Source: VXNJ01 sp965249595
GTDB lineage: Bacteria > Chloroflexota > UBA11872 > VXNJ01
Reading direction: 5' to 3'
Assembly (NCBI GenBank): GCA_965249595.1
Contig: OZ252242.1
Coordinates: 1,426,001-1,490,000 of the forward strand
Length of the DNA stretch: 64,000 bases
Of the stretch, positions 18,613 to 27,123 are shown in pieces. Made by a program: the position numbers and the translations under genes. Each line of letters starts with the position of its first letter. The stretch's first letter is position 1. The notes below the pieces were generated by a model. The model was not told the DNA's origin, ran no database searches, and saw only the letters and a list, made by a program, of their open reading frames with translations.

Positions 18613-18965
18613 GCAAATTGAGTCCCCACGCCCAACGCCGCCGCCGCCACCGAATCATTCGGAAAAAGGTGCGCGGAACCGCCGACCGACCGCGGTTGGC
18701 AGTATTTCGCAGCAATCGGCATATCTATGGTCAACTGATCGACGATGACGCTGGGATCACCTTGGCGGCCGCATCGACTCTCGAGACAGGCTTTGAAACC
18801 ACTGGATCAAAGGTCGAACGCGCACGTCGGGTGGGGCAGGCACTGGCCGAACGGGCTCGTGCCAAAAGTTTGTCGACGGCGGTTTTTGATCGCGGCGGAC
18901 ATCGTTACCACGGTCGGGTTGCGGCGCTGGCGACAGCGGCCCGCGAAGCCGGCTTAAAGATTTAG
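18609..18965 (+). CDS. rplR: 50S ribosomal protein L18
   Basis: L18 binds 5S rRNA with L5. The Arg-rich N-terminus (HAQRRRRHRIIRKKVRG), RPRLAVFRSNRHIYGQLIDD and FDRGGHRYHGRVAALATAAR identify it; 118 residues. The TTG start overlaps the rplF stop in the form TTGA and is preceded by GGAG, so translation is coupled. Confidence 0.96.
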   Translation: MSKLSPHAQRRRRHRIIRKKVRGTADRPRLAVFRSNRHIYGQLIDDDAGITLAAASTLETGFETTGSKVERARRVGQALAERARAKSLSTAVFDRGGHRYHGRVAALATAAREAGLKI

Positions 18966-18982
18966 AGAAGCGACAGAGGGCA

Positions 18983-19498
18983 TTGAGTTCACGAAGCAGT
19001 AGCGACGGCGGCTCGCGCAACGAAGAACGGGTCGTGCGTATCAAACGCGTGGCCAAGGTTGTCAAAGGCGGTCGCACGTTCGGCTTTAATGCGGTCGTCG
19101 TAGTCGGCGATGGCCAAACCCGTGTCGGGCTTGGCCTTGGCAAGGCCCGCGAGGTTGCCTCGGCCATTCGCAAAGGTCACGAGAAGGCGCGAACTGGAAT
19201 GATCTCGGTACCAGTGCGTGTCGATGGGACCATACCTCATTACGTGGAAGGTGAGTTTGGCGCCTCAAAGGTAATTTTGCGGCCGTCGAGCCCGGGAACC
19301 GGCGTGATCGCCGGCGGGGCGGTACGGGCTGTAGTTGAAGCTGCCGGAATCACCAATTTGTTGACGAAGTCTTTTGGCTCCTCAAATTCGATGAATTTAG
19401 CCAAGGCCACGATGGCTGCGCTTTCAAGTTTGAGCGTTCCGCGCGGGGCGAAATTACGACGCCCCCGCCGTGGGCACCGCAATGCTGAAAATGATTGA
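18983..19498 (+). CDS. rpsE: 30S ribosomal protein S5
   Basis: S5 contributes to decoding accuracy and the mRNA entry pore. The double-stranded-RNA-binding-like region is seen in VVKGGRTFGFNAVVVVGD, and the C-terminal domain in GTGVIAGGAVRAVVEAAGI. The TTG start has an AGAGGG Shine-Dalgarno just upstream. The 171-residue protein overlaps the rpmD start by 17 bases. Confidence 0.96.
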   Translation: MSSRSSSDGGSRNEERVVRIKRVAKVVKGGRTFGFNAVVVVGDGQTRVGLGLGKAREVASAIRKGHEKARTGMISVPVRVDGTIPHYVEGEFGASKVILRPSSPGTGVIAGGAVRAVVEAAGITNLLTKSFGSSNSMNLAKATMAALSSLSVPRGAKLRRPRRGHRNAEND

Positions 19499-19682
19499 CA
19501 TAACCCTAAAACGTAGCCCGATCGGCGCCAAGGCTTTCCATAAGGCGACGGTTCGCGCGCTGGGCCTGAAGCGAATCGGACAGACCGTTCGCCAAAAGGA
19601 CGACCCGGCCATTCGCGGAATGATCAGGTCTATTGCCCATTTGGTGACCTCCGAACCGGCCAATGACGGAGACGCAGACTAG
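19482..19682 (+). CDS. rpmD: 50S ribosomal protein L30
   Basis: L30 is a small 50S protein. The IDITLKRSPIGAKAFHKATV segment followed by LGLKRIGQTV is typical. Start choice is uncertain: ATG at 19482 (66 residues, chosen), ATG at 19491, or GTG at 19470 all lie in frame inside the end of rpsE, and none has a convincing Shine-Dalgarno. It abuts rplO. The presence of L30 is lineage-variable among bacteria. Confidence 0.93.
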   Translation: MLKMIDITLKRSPIGAKAFHKATVRALGLKRIGQTVRQKDDPAIRGMIRSIAHLVTSEPANDGDAD

Positions 19683-20123
19683 ATGGCCAGTGAATTTGAA
19701 CAGATCCTCTCTCCCGGCCGCCGCCGCCGCCGTATCGGGCGGGGCATTGGTTCCGGTCGCGGACGTACCGCCGGCCGTGGTCAAAAGGGCGCTCTGAGTC
19801 GCTCCGGTTCCGGCAAGCGCTGGTACGCGGAGGGTGGCCAAACGCCGATTCTGCGACGGTTTCCGAAACTGCCCGGATTCTCAAACGCCAGGTTTCGCAA
19901 GGAATATGAACCGGTCAATGTGACAGCTTTAAATGTTTTTAAAGACGGCGCTGAGGTTGGCCCGAGCGAGATGATTGCAGCCGGAATCGCCAATCGGGGG
20001 CCGATCAAGATCCTTGGCGGCGGGCTGCTCGAACGCAGTCTGACTGTTTCGGCGACCAAATTCTCTGCAGCGGCGATTGCCAAGATCGAAGCTGCTGGCG
20101 GCGCCGCCCAGGTTATTGACTGA
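19683..20123 (+). CDS. rplO: 50S ribosomal protein L15
   Basis: L15 is a late 50S assembly protein. The glycine/arginine-rich N-terminal half (RRRRIGRGIGSGRGRTAGRG) and the GGQTPILRRFPKLPGF segment are diagnostic; the C-terminal globular half ends GGAAQVID. The 146 residues are normal. It is followed by a 69-base gap and secY. Confidence 0.97.
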   Translation: MASEFEQILSPGRRRRRIGRGIGSGRGRTAGRGQKGALSRSGSGKRWYAEGGQTPILRRFPKLPGFSNARFRKEYEPVNVTALNVFKDGAEVGPSEMIAAGIANRGPIKILGGGLLERSLTVSATKFSAAAIAKIEAAGGAAQVID

Positions 20124-20192
20124 CCGCCGCGCCACAATGAAGCGGCATCCGGTATCAAGTGTCAACGGCCATAGCAGGCTGGTATTTGTCAA

Positions 20193-21470
20193 ATGATTCA
20201 GGCGGTTTTATCGGCACTTAAACTGCCGGATCTTCGCAACAAGATCCTTTTCACGCTGGGGATGTTGATCATTTTCCGGATCGTTGCCCACATACCGTTG
20301 CCCAATGTCGATCTGTCGTTGCTGCAAGAGCGGTTTGAAGGCGATCAGCTGCTGGGTTTTCTCAACCTTCTTTCGGGCGGGGCGCTGGAAAACTTCTCGG
20401 TCGTCGCGCTTGGCGTTTATCCCTACATCACCGCCTCCATCATCTTCAACATCCTGGTGCCCATCGTCCCTCAATTGCGTGAGTTATCCCGCGAAGGTGG
20501 CGATGCCGGACGGCGGAAGCTGGCCTTCTATACGCGATTGTTCACCGTGCCCTTGGCAATGATGCAGGGGTACGCCCAGATCCAAATCCTGCGTTCGGCT
20601 TCACCTTCACCAATCGGCGACCTGCCGCCGCTCACGATCTTTTCCATGCTCGTCATCATGGCGGCCGGGACGATGTTTCTTTACTGGCTGGGAGAGCTGA
20701 TCACTGAGCGCGGAATCGGTAACGGGGTTTCGATCATCATCTTGGGTGGAATCGTTGCCGGCGTGCCACCGGCGCTGGGTCAGTCCCTGCTTGGCAGCGA
20801 TCAGTTCACCGGTTTGGCGGCCTTTGCGGTGATCGGTGTGCTGATGGTGGCGGCAATCGTTTTCGTACACGAAGGACAGCGTCGCGTTCCGGTCAGCTAC
20901 GCCAAGCGGGTTCGCGGCAACCGCGTATACGGCGGGCGGTCAACGCACATCCCAATGAAGATCAACTCGGCTGGGATGATCCCGTTGATATTTGCTTTTT
21001 CAATAATGCTGCTGCCGGCCACCATTGCTCAATACGCCGCCACTTCCGACCAGTTGTGGCTGGCTGAGATTTCCGGGGTTCTGGCCGACTGGTTCGGCCC
21101 CCAGGCCTTTCCCTATTGGTTCCTTACATTCCTGCTGGTTGTGATATTTACCTTCTTCTACACGATCGTCATCTTCAATCAGCAGAACCTGCCCGAAAAC
21201 TTGCAGAAAAACGGTGGTTTTATTCCAGGAATCCGCCCTGGGCCGCCAACCGCCGCGTTTCTCAACCGCATCCTCAATCGAATCACATTGGCCGGTGGGT
21301 TATTTCTTGGCCTGATCGCGGTGGTTCCGTTCTTTGTAGGTCTGGGGACCGGCGTGACCACGGTGGCGCTTTCAGCAACCGGATTGCTTATTACGGTTGG
21401 CGTTGTGCTAGATACGATGCGCCAGCTCGAATCACAGTTAATGATGCGTGAATACGAGGCGTTTTTGTGA
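20193..21470 (+). CDS. secY: preprotein translocase channel subunit SecY
   Basis: SecY is the membrane channel for Sec-dependent protein export and insertion. The 425-residue product has about ten hydrophobic helices. The N-terminal amphipathic part, the plug region around ENFSVVALGVYPYITASIIF, the cytoplasmic loop VPVSYAKRVRG and the ILNRITLAGGLFLGLIA helix match the family. It lies after rplO as in most bacteria. The stop overlaps a potential GTG start of adk. Confidence 0.98.
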   Translation: MIQAVLSALKLPDLRNKILFTLGMLIIFRIVAHIPLPNVDLSLLQERFEGDQLLGFLNLLSGGALENFSVVALGVYPYITASIIFNILVPIVPQLRELSREGGDAGRRKLAFYTRLFTVPLAMMQGYAQIQILRSASPSPIGDLPPLTIFSMLVIMAAGTMFLYWLGELITERGIGNGVSIIILGGIVAGVPPALGQSLLGSDQFTGLAAFAVIGVLMVAAIVFVHEGQRRVPVSYAKRVRGNRVYGGRSTHIPMKINSAGMIPLIFAFSIMLLPATIAQYAATSDQLWLAEISGVLADWFGPQAFPYWFLTFLLVVIFTFFYTIVIFNQQNLPENLQKNGGFIPGIRPGPPTAAFLNRILNRITLAGGLFLGLIAVVPFFVGLGTGVTTVALSATGLLITVGVVLDTMRQLESQLMMREYEAFL

Positions 21471-21484
21471 GACCGGGCACGACT

Positions 21485-22117
21485 ATGGCCAACAAACTGG
21501 TGGTCCTGCTGCTCGGCGGCCCCGGCGCTGGCAAAGGCACCCAGGCCGAACGCTTGCACCAGTCGTTGGGCCTCATCCACATTTCATCGGGCGATCTATT
21601 TCGCCAAATTGGGGATGGGAACACCGCAGTAGCCAAGGTGATCGCCGGCCTGCTGGCCTCCGGTGACCTAGTGCCAGACGAACCGGCATCGGAGTTCATC
21701 ATCGAAGAAATCGAACGCCAGTGCGTTAAGCATCCCGGCGTCGTCATTGACGGTTTTCCGCGCACTCAAGCCCAAGCTCGACAGCTCGACAGTTGGTTGG
21801 CTGAGCGCGGTTCGCAGGTCGCCGCGGTAGTGCACCTAAAAGTAGACAATGAGACCAAGATCACCCGGGCGATGCATCGCGGCCGCCCCGATGATCGCCG
21901 CGAAATCCTCGACCATCGGCTGGACATTTACGACGGCGCAACGCGGCCGGTGTTTGACCACTACCTCGCCGGCAAGCACCTATTTGATGTCGATGGCGAG
22001 CGTGATATGGATACGGTCGCCGATGAGATCCTTGCCCTGATCAAACGCCGGCGAAAGGAAATCACCGGCAAGAAATTGGAAATGCGTAAAACCGTCAATG
22101 CCCTGGAGCACGCCTAA
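21485..22117 (+). CDS. adk: adenylate kinase, short-lid form
   Basis: Catalyses ATP + AMP to 2 ADP. The P loop (LGGPGAGKGTQAERL), HISSGDLFR, the AMP-site DGFPRTQAQ and the RGRPDDRREILDHRL segment are present. The LID domain is reduced to a few residues, as in short-type adenylate kinases, so there is no zinc finger. A basic C-terminal tail of about 25 residues follows. I chose the ATG at 21485 (210 residues); a GTG at 21467 overlapping the secY stop would add six residues. Confidence 0.95.
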   Translation: MANKLVVLLLGGPGAGKGTQAERLHQSLGLIHISSGDLFRQIGDGNTAVAKVIAGLLASGDLVPDEPASEFIIEEIERQCVKHPGVVIDGFPRTQAQARQLDSWLAERGSQVAAVVHLKVDNETKITRAMHRGRPDDRREILDHRLDIYDGATRPVFDHYLAGKHLFDVDGERDMDTVADEILALIKRRRKEITGKKLEMRKTVNALEHA

Positions 22118-22288
22118 ATGGTAGGGCTGCTAGGCGTCTATAATTCCTTCGCTTGGCGGACGGCCGGACATGCCTCGGTGGCCAATAGCAAGGAATCGGC
22201 TTCTGAGTCGGCTCCAAAGCCTCCAGAACGCGCCAGCGGATCCGATCAGAGTTCCACCGCAGCGTGTCTGCACATTTGTAACGAATAG
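22118..22288 (+). CDS. small open frame of unknown function between adk and infA
   Basis: The 185-base space between adk and infA normally would hold map. Instead an ATG abutting the adk stop opens a 56-codon frame, rich in Ser and Ala, without recognisable domain or membrane segment. There is no Shine-Dalgarno of its own beyond possible coupling to adk. A TATAAT at 22139-22144 also lies here, without a matching -35. The frame may be chance. Confidence 0.2.
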   Translation: MVGLLGVYNSFAWRTAGHASVANSKESASESAPKPPERASGSDQSSTAACLHICNE

Positions 22289-22302
22289 GGAATTAAAGGC
22301 AA

Positions 22303-22530
22303 TTGGCCAAGAAAGACGTAATTGAGGTTGAGGGCACTGTGCGCTCCTCGCTTCCCGACACTAACTTCAAAATCGAGCTAGAAAACGGTGTATTGGTCTT
22401 AGCACACCTCTCTGGCAAGCTTCGAATGAACCATATTCGAATCGGCATTGGCGATAAAGTCCGAGTCGAGATGACTCCGTATGATCTCACCCGCGGGCGC
22501 ATTACCTGGCGCCTGCCCAATCCCCGCTAG
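22303..22530 (+). CDS. infA: translation initiation factor IF-1
   Basis: IF-1 is a small OB-fold factor that binds the ribosomal A site during initiation. The 75-residue product (AKKDVIEVEGTVRSSLPDTN, then HLSGKLRMNHIRIGIGDKV) is a full match to the family. The TTG start follows an AAAGG. It is followed closely by rpmJ and rpsM, a widely conserved order. Confidence 0.97.
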   Translation: MAKKDVIEVEGTVRSSLPDTNFKIELENGVLVLAHLSGKLRMNHIRIGIGDKVRVEMTPYDLTRGRITWRLPNPR

Positions 22531-22539
22531 GCCTGACCA

Positions 22540-22653
22540 GTGAAGGTCTCAGCGTCGGTGAAGAAACGCTGCCTCAAATGCAAGGTGATCAAACGTCGCG
22601 GCGTGGTCATGGTCATTTGTGAAAACCGCCGTCATCACCAAAAGCAGGGTTAA
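22540..22653 (+). CDS. rpmJ: 50S ribosomal protein L36, zinc ribbon form
   Basis: L36 is a 37-residue protein here, found by reading the gap between infA and rpsM. It starts with GTG (MKVSASVKKRCLKCKVIKRR), and Cys11, Cys14, Cys27 and His32 form the zinc ribbon. It ends HHQKQG, close to the usual R-H-K-Q-R-Q-G ending. The TAA is 3 bases before the rpsM TTG. Confidence 0.95.
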   Translation: MKVSASVKKRCLKCKVIKRRGVVMVICENRRHHQKQG

Positions 22654-22656
22654 CTC

Positions 22657-23037
22657 TTGGCACGAATATCCGGCGTAGACATCCCAATCGAAAAACCGGT
22701 CTGGATTGCGCTCACATACATCTATGGCATCGGGCGTACGACCAGTCAAAAGATAGTTCGCCGGGCGCGCATTCGCCCCGGTACCCGAGTTCGCGATCTA
22801 ACCGATGCCGAAATGGCGCGCGTGCGCGACGTAATCGAACGAGAACACACGGTTGAGGGCGAGCTTCGGCGCGAGGTTGCGCTAAATATTTCCCGCCTTC
22901 GCGAAGTAGGGTGCTACACGGGATTGCGTCACCGCCTGGGCTTGCCGGTACGCGGACAACGTACCCACACCAACGCTCGAACGCGACGGTCTCGCAAATC
23001 GACTATCGGCATCCGCAAAAAATCGATCAAGCGCTAG
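22657..23037 (+). CDS. rpsM: 30S ribosomal protein S13
   Basis: S13 contacts the P-site tRNA and L5 in the 30S head. The 126-residue protein begins ARISGVDIPIEKPVWIALTY, has the helix-hairpin-helix IYGIGRTTSQKI and the C-terminal LPVRGQRTHTNARTRR tail. The start is TTG, fixed by homology. It opens the alpha operon order rpsM-rpsK-rpsD-rpoA-rplQ. Confidence 0.97.
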   Translation: MARISGVDIPIEKPVWIALTYIYGIGRTTSQKIVRRARIRPGTRVRDLTDAEMARVRDVIEREHTVEGELRREVALNISRLREVGCYTGLRHRLGLPVRGQRTHTNARTRRSRKSTIGIRKKSIKR

Positions 23038-23059
23038 GCGAAAAGGCTAACTCCGAACA

Positions 23060-23443
23060 ATGGCGCCCAGAAGACGCCGTCGCAAACTTACGCGCATGGT
23101 CACCGAAGGCCAGGCGCATATCCACGCGACATTTAATAACACCATAGTGACGATCACTGATGATGCCGGCGCGGTCCTAACCTGGGCTTCCGGCGGAACC
23201 AGTGGATTTAAGGGTTCCCGCAAGGGGACGCCTTATGCGGCGCAAATTACCTCCGATAGCGCCGCCCAACAGGCGCTGGAACTTGGTATGCGCCGGATTT
23301 CTGTTTTTGTCAAAGGACCGGGGAGCGGGCGTGATGCAGCTATCCGGGCATTGCAAGCAGCTGGTTTACAAATAATGAGCATCGCAGATGTGACCCCAAT
23401 ACCGCACAACGGTCCACGGCCGCGCAAACGGCCGCGCAACTAA
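23060..23443 (+). CDS. rpsK: 30S ribosomal protein S11
   Basis: S11 lies in the platform near the mRNA exit. The N-terminal Arg-rich lead is followed by GQAHIHATFNNTIVTITD, GTPYAAQITSDSAAQQALEL and the C-terminal DVTPIPHNGPRPRKRPR. The 127 residues are standard. It ends one base before the rpsD ATG. Confidence 0.98.
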   Translation: MAPRRRRRKLTRMVTEGQAHIHATFNNTIVTITDDAGAVLTWASGGTSGFKGSRKGTPYAAQITSDSAAQQALELGMRRISVFVKGPGSGRDAAIRALQAAGLQIMSIADVTPIPHNGPRPRKRPRN

Positions 23444-23444
23444 T

Positions 23445-24080
23445 ATGGCGCGTTATACCGGTCCTTCCTGTCGGCTATGTCGACGTGAGGGCGTCAAACT
23501 CTTCCTCAAAGGTGAGCGCTGCTTTACGCCGAAATGCGCGATTGAGCGCCGCAACCTGCCGCCCGGTCAACCGGGAACCGGCCGAGGGCCGCGCCATCGC
23601 TTTTCCAACTACGGGCAGCAATTGCGTGAAAAGCAAAAAGTTCGCCGCGCCTACGGCGTGCAAGAGCGTCAATTCCGGCGTTATTTTGCGATGGCCGAAC
23701 GCGAAGGCGGACGGACCGGCGAAATCGTGTTGAGGCTGCTGGAAATGCGCCTTGACAACGTATTTTTCCGGATGGGCTTTGCCACCTCGCGCAAGCAAGC
23801 CCGACAACTGGTCAATCATGGTCACGTAGAAGTCAACGGCCGTCGCGCCAAAAGCCCCTCACAGATCCTCTCGATCGGTGACGAGGTTGCGGTTCGCGAA
23901 TCAAGCCGTGACCTGGGCGTGATCGCATATTCGCTTGAAGTCAACGCCACCCGCCCCAATCGGGAGTGGTTGGAAGTTGAACCCCACGCCTTCCGCGGGC
24001 GCATCACGGCTGAACCTGATCCAATGAGTTCGGACGTGGCAATCCAAGAACATCTCATAGTCGAGTACTACTCGCGCTGA
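23445..24080 (+). CDS. rpsD: 30S ribosomal protein S4, zinc-binding type
   Basis: S4 nucleates assembly of the 30S body. Cys9, Cys12, Cys26 and Cys31 form the N-terminal zinc site of the C+ type. The S4 RNA-binding domain is in MRLDNVFFRMGFATSRKQAR followed by LVNHGHVEVNGRR. The 211 residues are normal. In other bacteria S4 represses the alpha operon; no obvious pseudoknot leader could be judged by eye. Confidence 0.98.
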   Translation: MARYTGPSCRLCRREGVKLFLKGERCFTPKCAIERRNLPPGQPGTGRGPRHRFSNYGQQLREKQKVRRAYGVQERQFRRYFAMAEREGGRTGEIVLRLLEMRLDNVFFRMGFATSRKQARQLVNHGHVEVNGRRAKSPSQILSIGDEVAVRESSRDLGVIAYSLEVNATRPNREWLEVEPHAFRGRITAEPDPMSSDVAIQEHLIVEYYSR

Positions 24081-24142
24081 CGGCGGGCGCGGGATAACCC
24101 GCCGACAGAAACTTCCCGAGCCGGCACCCAACGGAGGCCCAA

Positions 24143-25111
24143 TTGGCAATCGAAACTGCGCAAGCGCCGCAGGTCCACGCAATTTCAACTTCAGACGATT
24201 ACGGTCGTTTTGAAGCCAGCCCACTGGCCCGTGGCTACGGGCATACGGTGGGCAACGCACTGCGTCGAGTACTTCTATCCTCGCTGCCTGGCGCAGCTAT
24301 CACCCGGGTGAAAGTAGAAGGCTGCCTGCACGAATATTCCACCTTGCCATTCATGCGCGAGGACCTGATTCAATTCATATTGAATCTCAAGGAAGTCCGA
24401 TTCCGATTGGTCTCCGATGCGCTCTATTCCACCGATTACGGGTTAGAGCCCGGCGTTGCGGCGACCATCGACTTTTCCGGTCCCGGTCTGATAACCGATA
24501 AGGACATCAAGATTCCGCCCGAACTTGAAATAGTCAATCCCGACCACCACTTGGCGATCCTCGATGGCGAAGGTCAACTGCGAGTCGACATGCGGGTGGA
24601 GCAGGGCATGGGCTACCGCGGCTCTGAACAGCAACATGAAATCAAGGAACGCGACATCGGCGAGATCCTGATGGACGCGCTCTTCTCGCCGGTAACCGCA
24701 GTCAACTACCGCGTAGATGATGTCCGAATCGGGCGCGCCACTGACTACAACCGGCTGACGCTGGAAGTCTGGACCGATTCTTCGATCGGCCCGGTTGAGG
24801 CGGTCACCAACGCCTCGCAGCGGCTTATCAACGAGCTGCAGCGATTGGCAACCGTTTCCATCGGTGAGCCGGCCCCGGCAGCGCCGGAGGTGCTCACTGG
24901 CGTGCAGACACCGCTCGATACCCTCGAAGAGCTCCTTTCGCGCCGCATATTGAATACGATCAAGCGGACCGGACAAGTGTCCTTCGTAGAGGATCTGGTT
25001 GAACTCCGCACCAGCGAATCGCTCGATTCGCTCGCGGGCATTGGGGAGAAGGCCGTGGCTGAAATCGAAGCCGCCCTTGATCAGCACGCAGCCCCTCCGC
25101 CGGTTGAATAG
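24143..25111 (+). CDS. rpoA: RNA polymerase alpha subunit
   Basis: Alpha dimerises to scaffold RNA polymerase. The N-terminal domain shows FEASPLARGYGHTVGNALRR and SSLPGAAITRVKVEG; the C-terminal DNA-binding domain begins near EELLSRRILNTIKRTG and ends GIGEKAVAEIEAAL. The 322 residues are normal. The TTG start is supported by a clear GGAGG 5 bases upstream. The 62-base gap from rpsD and the rplQ gene downstream follow the usual alpha-operon layout. Confidence 0.98.
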   Translation: MAIETAQAPQVHAISTSDDYGRFEASPLARGYGHTVGNALRRVLLSSLPGAAITRVKVEGCLHEYSTLPFMREDLIQFILNLKEVRFRLVSDALYSTDYGLEPGVAATIDFSGPGLITDKDIKIPPELEIVNPDHHLAILDGEGQLRVDMRVEQGMGYRGSEQQHEIKERDIGEILMDALFSPVTAVNYRVDDVRIGRATDYNRLTLEVWTDSSIGPVEAVTNASQRLINELQRLATVSIGEPAPAAPEVLTGVQTPLDTLEELLSRRILNTIKRTGQVSFVEDLVELRTSESLDSLAGIGEKAVAEIEAALDQHAAPPPVE

Positions 25112-25137
25112 CCGACGTTTTCAAAGGGTAGTTCCCG

Positions 25138-25488
25138 GTGACTCATCGTGTCAAAAAGCGCCGTTTCTCGCGCCCTGACGGGGCCCGCAGGAGCATGCTT
25201 CGCAACCTTGTTCGTTCCCTATTGATTCATGAGCGGATTCGCACCACCCACCCTCGCGCGCTGGAGATGCGAACGCTAACCGACCATCTGCTCACTCTTG
25301 CCAAACGCGGCGATCAGCATGCACGCCGGCAGGCGTTCGCGCAGATACAGGACGAGATAGTAATTGACAAGCTGTTCGGCGCCCTGGCGGAACGTTTCTC
25401 CGACCGCCAAGGTGGTTATACGCGCATCTACCGAATCGGTTTGCGCAAGGGCGATGCTGCCAGCATGGCCCAGATCGAATTGATCTGA
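25138..25488 (+). CDS. rplQ: 50S ribosomal protein L17
   Basis: L17 is a 50S protein near the tunnel exit. The RSMLRNLVRSLLIHERIRTT segment and the ending GYTRIYRIGLRKGDAASMAQ identify it; 116 residues. The start is GTG. It is followed 8 bases later by truA, as in many Gram-positive-type gene orders. Confidence 0.97.
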   Translation: MTHRVKKRRFSRPDGARRSMLRNLVRSLLIHERIRTTHPRALEMRTLTDHLLTLAKRGDQHARRQAFAQIQDEIVIDKLFGALAERFSDRQGGYTRIYRIGLRKGDAASMAQIELI

Positions 25489-25496
25489 CGGTTCCC

Positions 25497-26285
25497 ATGC
25501 CCGGTCAACGTGTCCGCATGACCATTGAGTACGCAGGAGCTGATTTTGTCGGCTTCCAGTACCAAGACAATGGCCGCAGCGTGCAGGGAGAACTCGAACG
25601 GGTGTTGGGAGTGTTGGATTCCGGCCGTAGCCGGGTCTTGGGAGCCGGCCGCACCGATGCTGGCGTTCACGCTCAAGGTCAGGTGATCGCATTCGACTAT
25701 CACGGTTGCCTTGCCGAAACAGAATTGCTGCGGGCATTCAATGGGATGCTGCCGCGCGACGTTTCAGTAGTTGACGCCAAATATGTTGGGGATGACTTTG
25801 ATCCCCGGCGGCAAGCCTCGGCCCGGTCCTACCGATACCGCATCCTAAATCGGGCGGCCCGGTCGCCTCTGCGCGAAGGCGATGCATGGCACGTCCCGAC
25901 TCCACTGCAGGCAGTGTTGATGAATGATTGCGCCGGAGCTTTGGTTGGCCTTCACGATTTTTCGGCTTTCAGCTCTGAGCCGGGCCCCGTGATTCGACAG
26001 GTGTTCAATTGCTACTGTCACCGTCGTGGGAATTTCATTGTTGTTGATATCCGCGCCAGTTCTTTTGCCCGTCGCCTGGTCCGCCGGATCACCGGCGCCC
26101 TGGTAAACGTTGGCTCCGAACGCTGGTCACCGGAAGAATTCGTGGCATTGCTAAACCCTCAACTTAACTCTTCGCTGGTGCCGCCATCGGCGCCGGCACA
26201 CGGACTATCGCTGCGGTCGGTTGAATATGGCCGACGAGTACCACATCAATCCCTGCCAAATCAGGTGGCGTCCACCAATGCCTGA
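25497..26285 (+). CDS. truA: tRNA pseudouridine(38-40) synthase
   Basis: TruA converts uridines 38-40 of the tRNA anticodon arm to pseudouridine. The GAGRTDAGVHAQGQ motif holds the catalytic Asp54. Other family segments are YAGADFVGFQYQDNGRSVQG, the FNGMLPRDVSV stretch and ASSFARRLVRRITGALVNVG. The 262-residue length is typical. Its last 8 bases overlap rplM, linking tRNA modification to ribosomal protein output, as in many bacteria. Confidence 0.96.
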   Translation: MPGQRVRMTIEYAGADFVGFQYQDNGRSVQGELERVLGVLDSGRSRVLGAGRTDAGVHAQGQVIAFDYHGCLAETELLRAFNGMLPRDVSVVDAKYVGDDFDPRRQASARSYRYRILNRAARSPLREGDAWHVPTPLQAVLMNDCAGALVGLHDFSAFSSEPGPVIRQVFNCYCHRRGNFIVVDIRASSFARRLVRRITGALVNVGSERWSPEEFVALLNPQLNSSLVPPSAPAHGLSLRSVEYGRRVPHQSLPNQVASTNA

Positions 26286-26718
26286 GACCAAGTTTCGAAC
26301 CCATGTGGCCAAAGCCCCGGCGCAGGCCCGCAAGTCTTGGCATATTGCCGATGCCAGCGGAGCGACGTTGGGCCGATTGGCCAGCCGACTGGCGGCACTC
26401 CTGATGGGTAAAGGCCGCCCGGATTACTCACCCAATCTGGATCTGGGAGATTTTGTCGTCGTGGTAAACGCCGAGAAGATATCGGTTACCGGGCGCAAAT
26501 TGGAACAGAAGCAGTACTACCGCCACAGTGGATACCCTGGTGGATTACGCCAACAGAATCTTCAAACTCTTTTGGCGGAGCATCCCGACCGGGTTATCAT
26601 CTCGGCAGTTAAAGGCATGCTTCCACGCAACAAAATCGGTCGTCGGTCATTGAAGCGTTTGCACGTTTATGCCGGACCTAATCATCCCCACGGCGCCCAG
26701 AATCCACAGGAGATATAG
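26278..26718 (+). CDS. rplM: 50S ribosomal protein L13
   Basis: L13 is an early 50S assembly protein. The ARKSWHIADASGATLGRLAS start, GDFVVVVNAEKISVTGRK, YYRHSGYPGG and VKGMLPRNKIGRR are all family motifs. The ATG at 26278, inside the end of truA, gives 146 residues; in-frame codons farther upstream give a tail not found in the family. An AGGTGG precedes it. It is co-transcribed with rpsI. Confidence 0.96.
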   Translation: MPETKFRTHVAKAPAQARKSWHIADASGATLGRLASRLAALLMGKGRPDYSPNLDLGDFVVVVNAEKISVTGRKLEQKQYYRHSGYPGGLRQQNLQTLLAEHPDRVIISAVKGMLPRNKIGRRSLKRLHVYAGPNHPHGAQNPQEI

Positions 26719-26721
26719 ACC

Positions 26722-27117
26722 TTGGCTAGCGACGAAAAGTACTACTACGGAACCGGCCGCCGCAAGCAGGCTTCGGCCCGCGTCCGTCTCTTTGGTACCA
26801 AGGGCAATGTGATCGTCAACGGCAAGCGGCTCGACGAGTATTTTTCGGTTCAAATTGACCGAATCATTGCAACCGAGCCATTGCGAATTTGCGAAGTTGG
26901 TCAACTGGGCGCTTCAATCAAGGTTCGCGGCGGCGGCCATTCTGGCCAAGCCGGCGCCATCCGAATGGGTCTGGCCCGGGCGTTGAACGCTTACGACCCT
27001 GAATTTCGACCGATCCTTAAAGAAGCTGGCATGTTGACCCGCGATGCGCGGGTAAAAGAGCGCAAAAAGCCGGGCCTCAAGCGTGCCCGTAAGGCCCCGC
27101 AGTTCACCAAGCGTTAA
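26722..27117 (+). CDS. rpsI: 30S ribosomal protein S9
   Basis: S9 reaches the P-site tRNA with its C-terminal tail. The YYYGTGRRKQASARVRLF start, GGGHSGQAGAIRMGLARAL and the ending KPGLKRARKAPQFTKR are diagnostic; 131 residues. The TTG start has an AGGAGA 8 bases upstream. It is the last gene of the long ribosomal block. Confidence 0.98.
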   Translation: MASDEKYYYGTGRRKQASARVRLFGTKGNVIVNGKRLDEYFSVQIDRIIATEPLRICEVGQLGASIKVRGGGHSGQAGAIRMGLARALNAYDPEFRPILKEAGMLTRDARVKERKKPGLKRARKAPQFTKR

Positions 27118-27123
27118 TGACCG

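Noticed and set aside
22139..22144. A perfect TATAAT after adk
   Set aside because: No -35 element or extended -10 accompanies it; in a compact operon it is likely chance.
24443..25087. A 214-codon open frame antisense to rpoA
   Set aside because: rpoA is unambiguous on the + strand and the antisense product has no recognisable domain.
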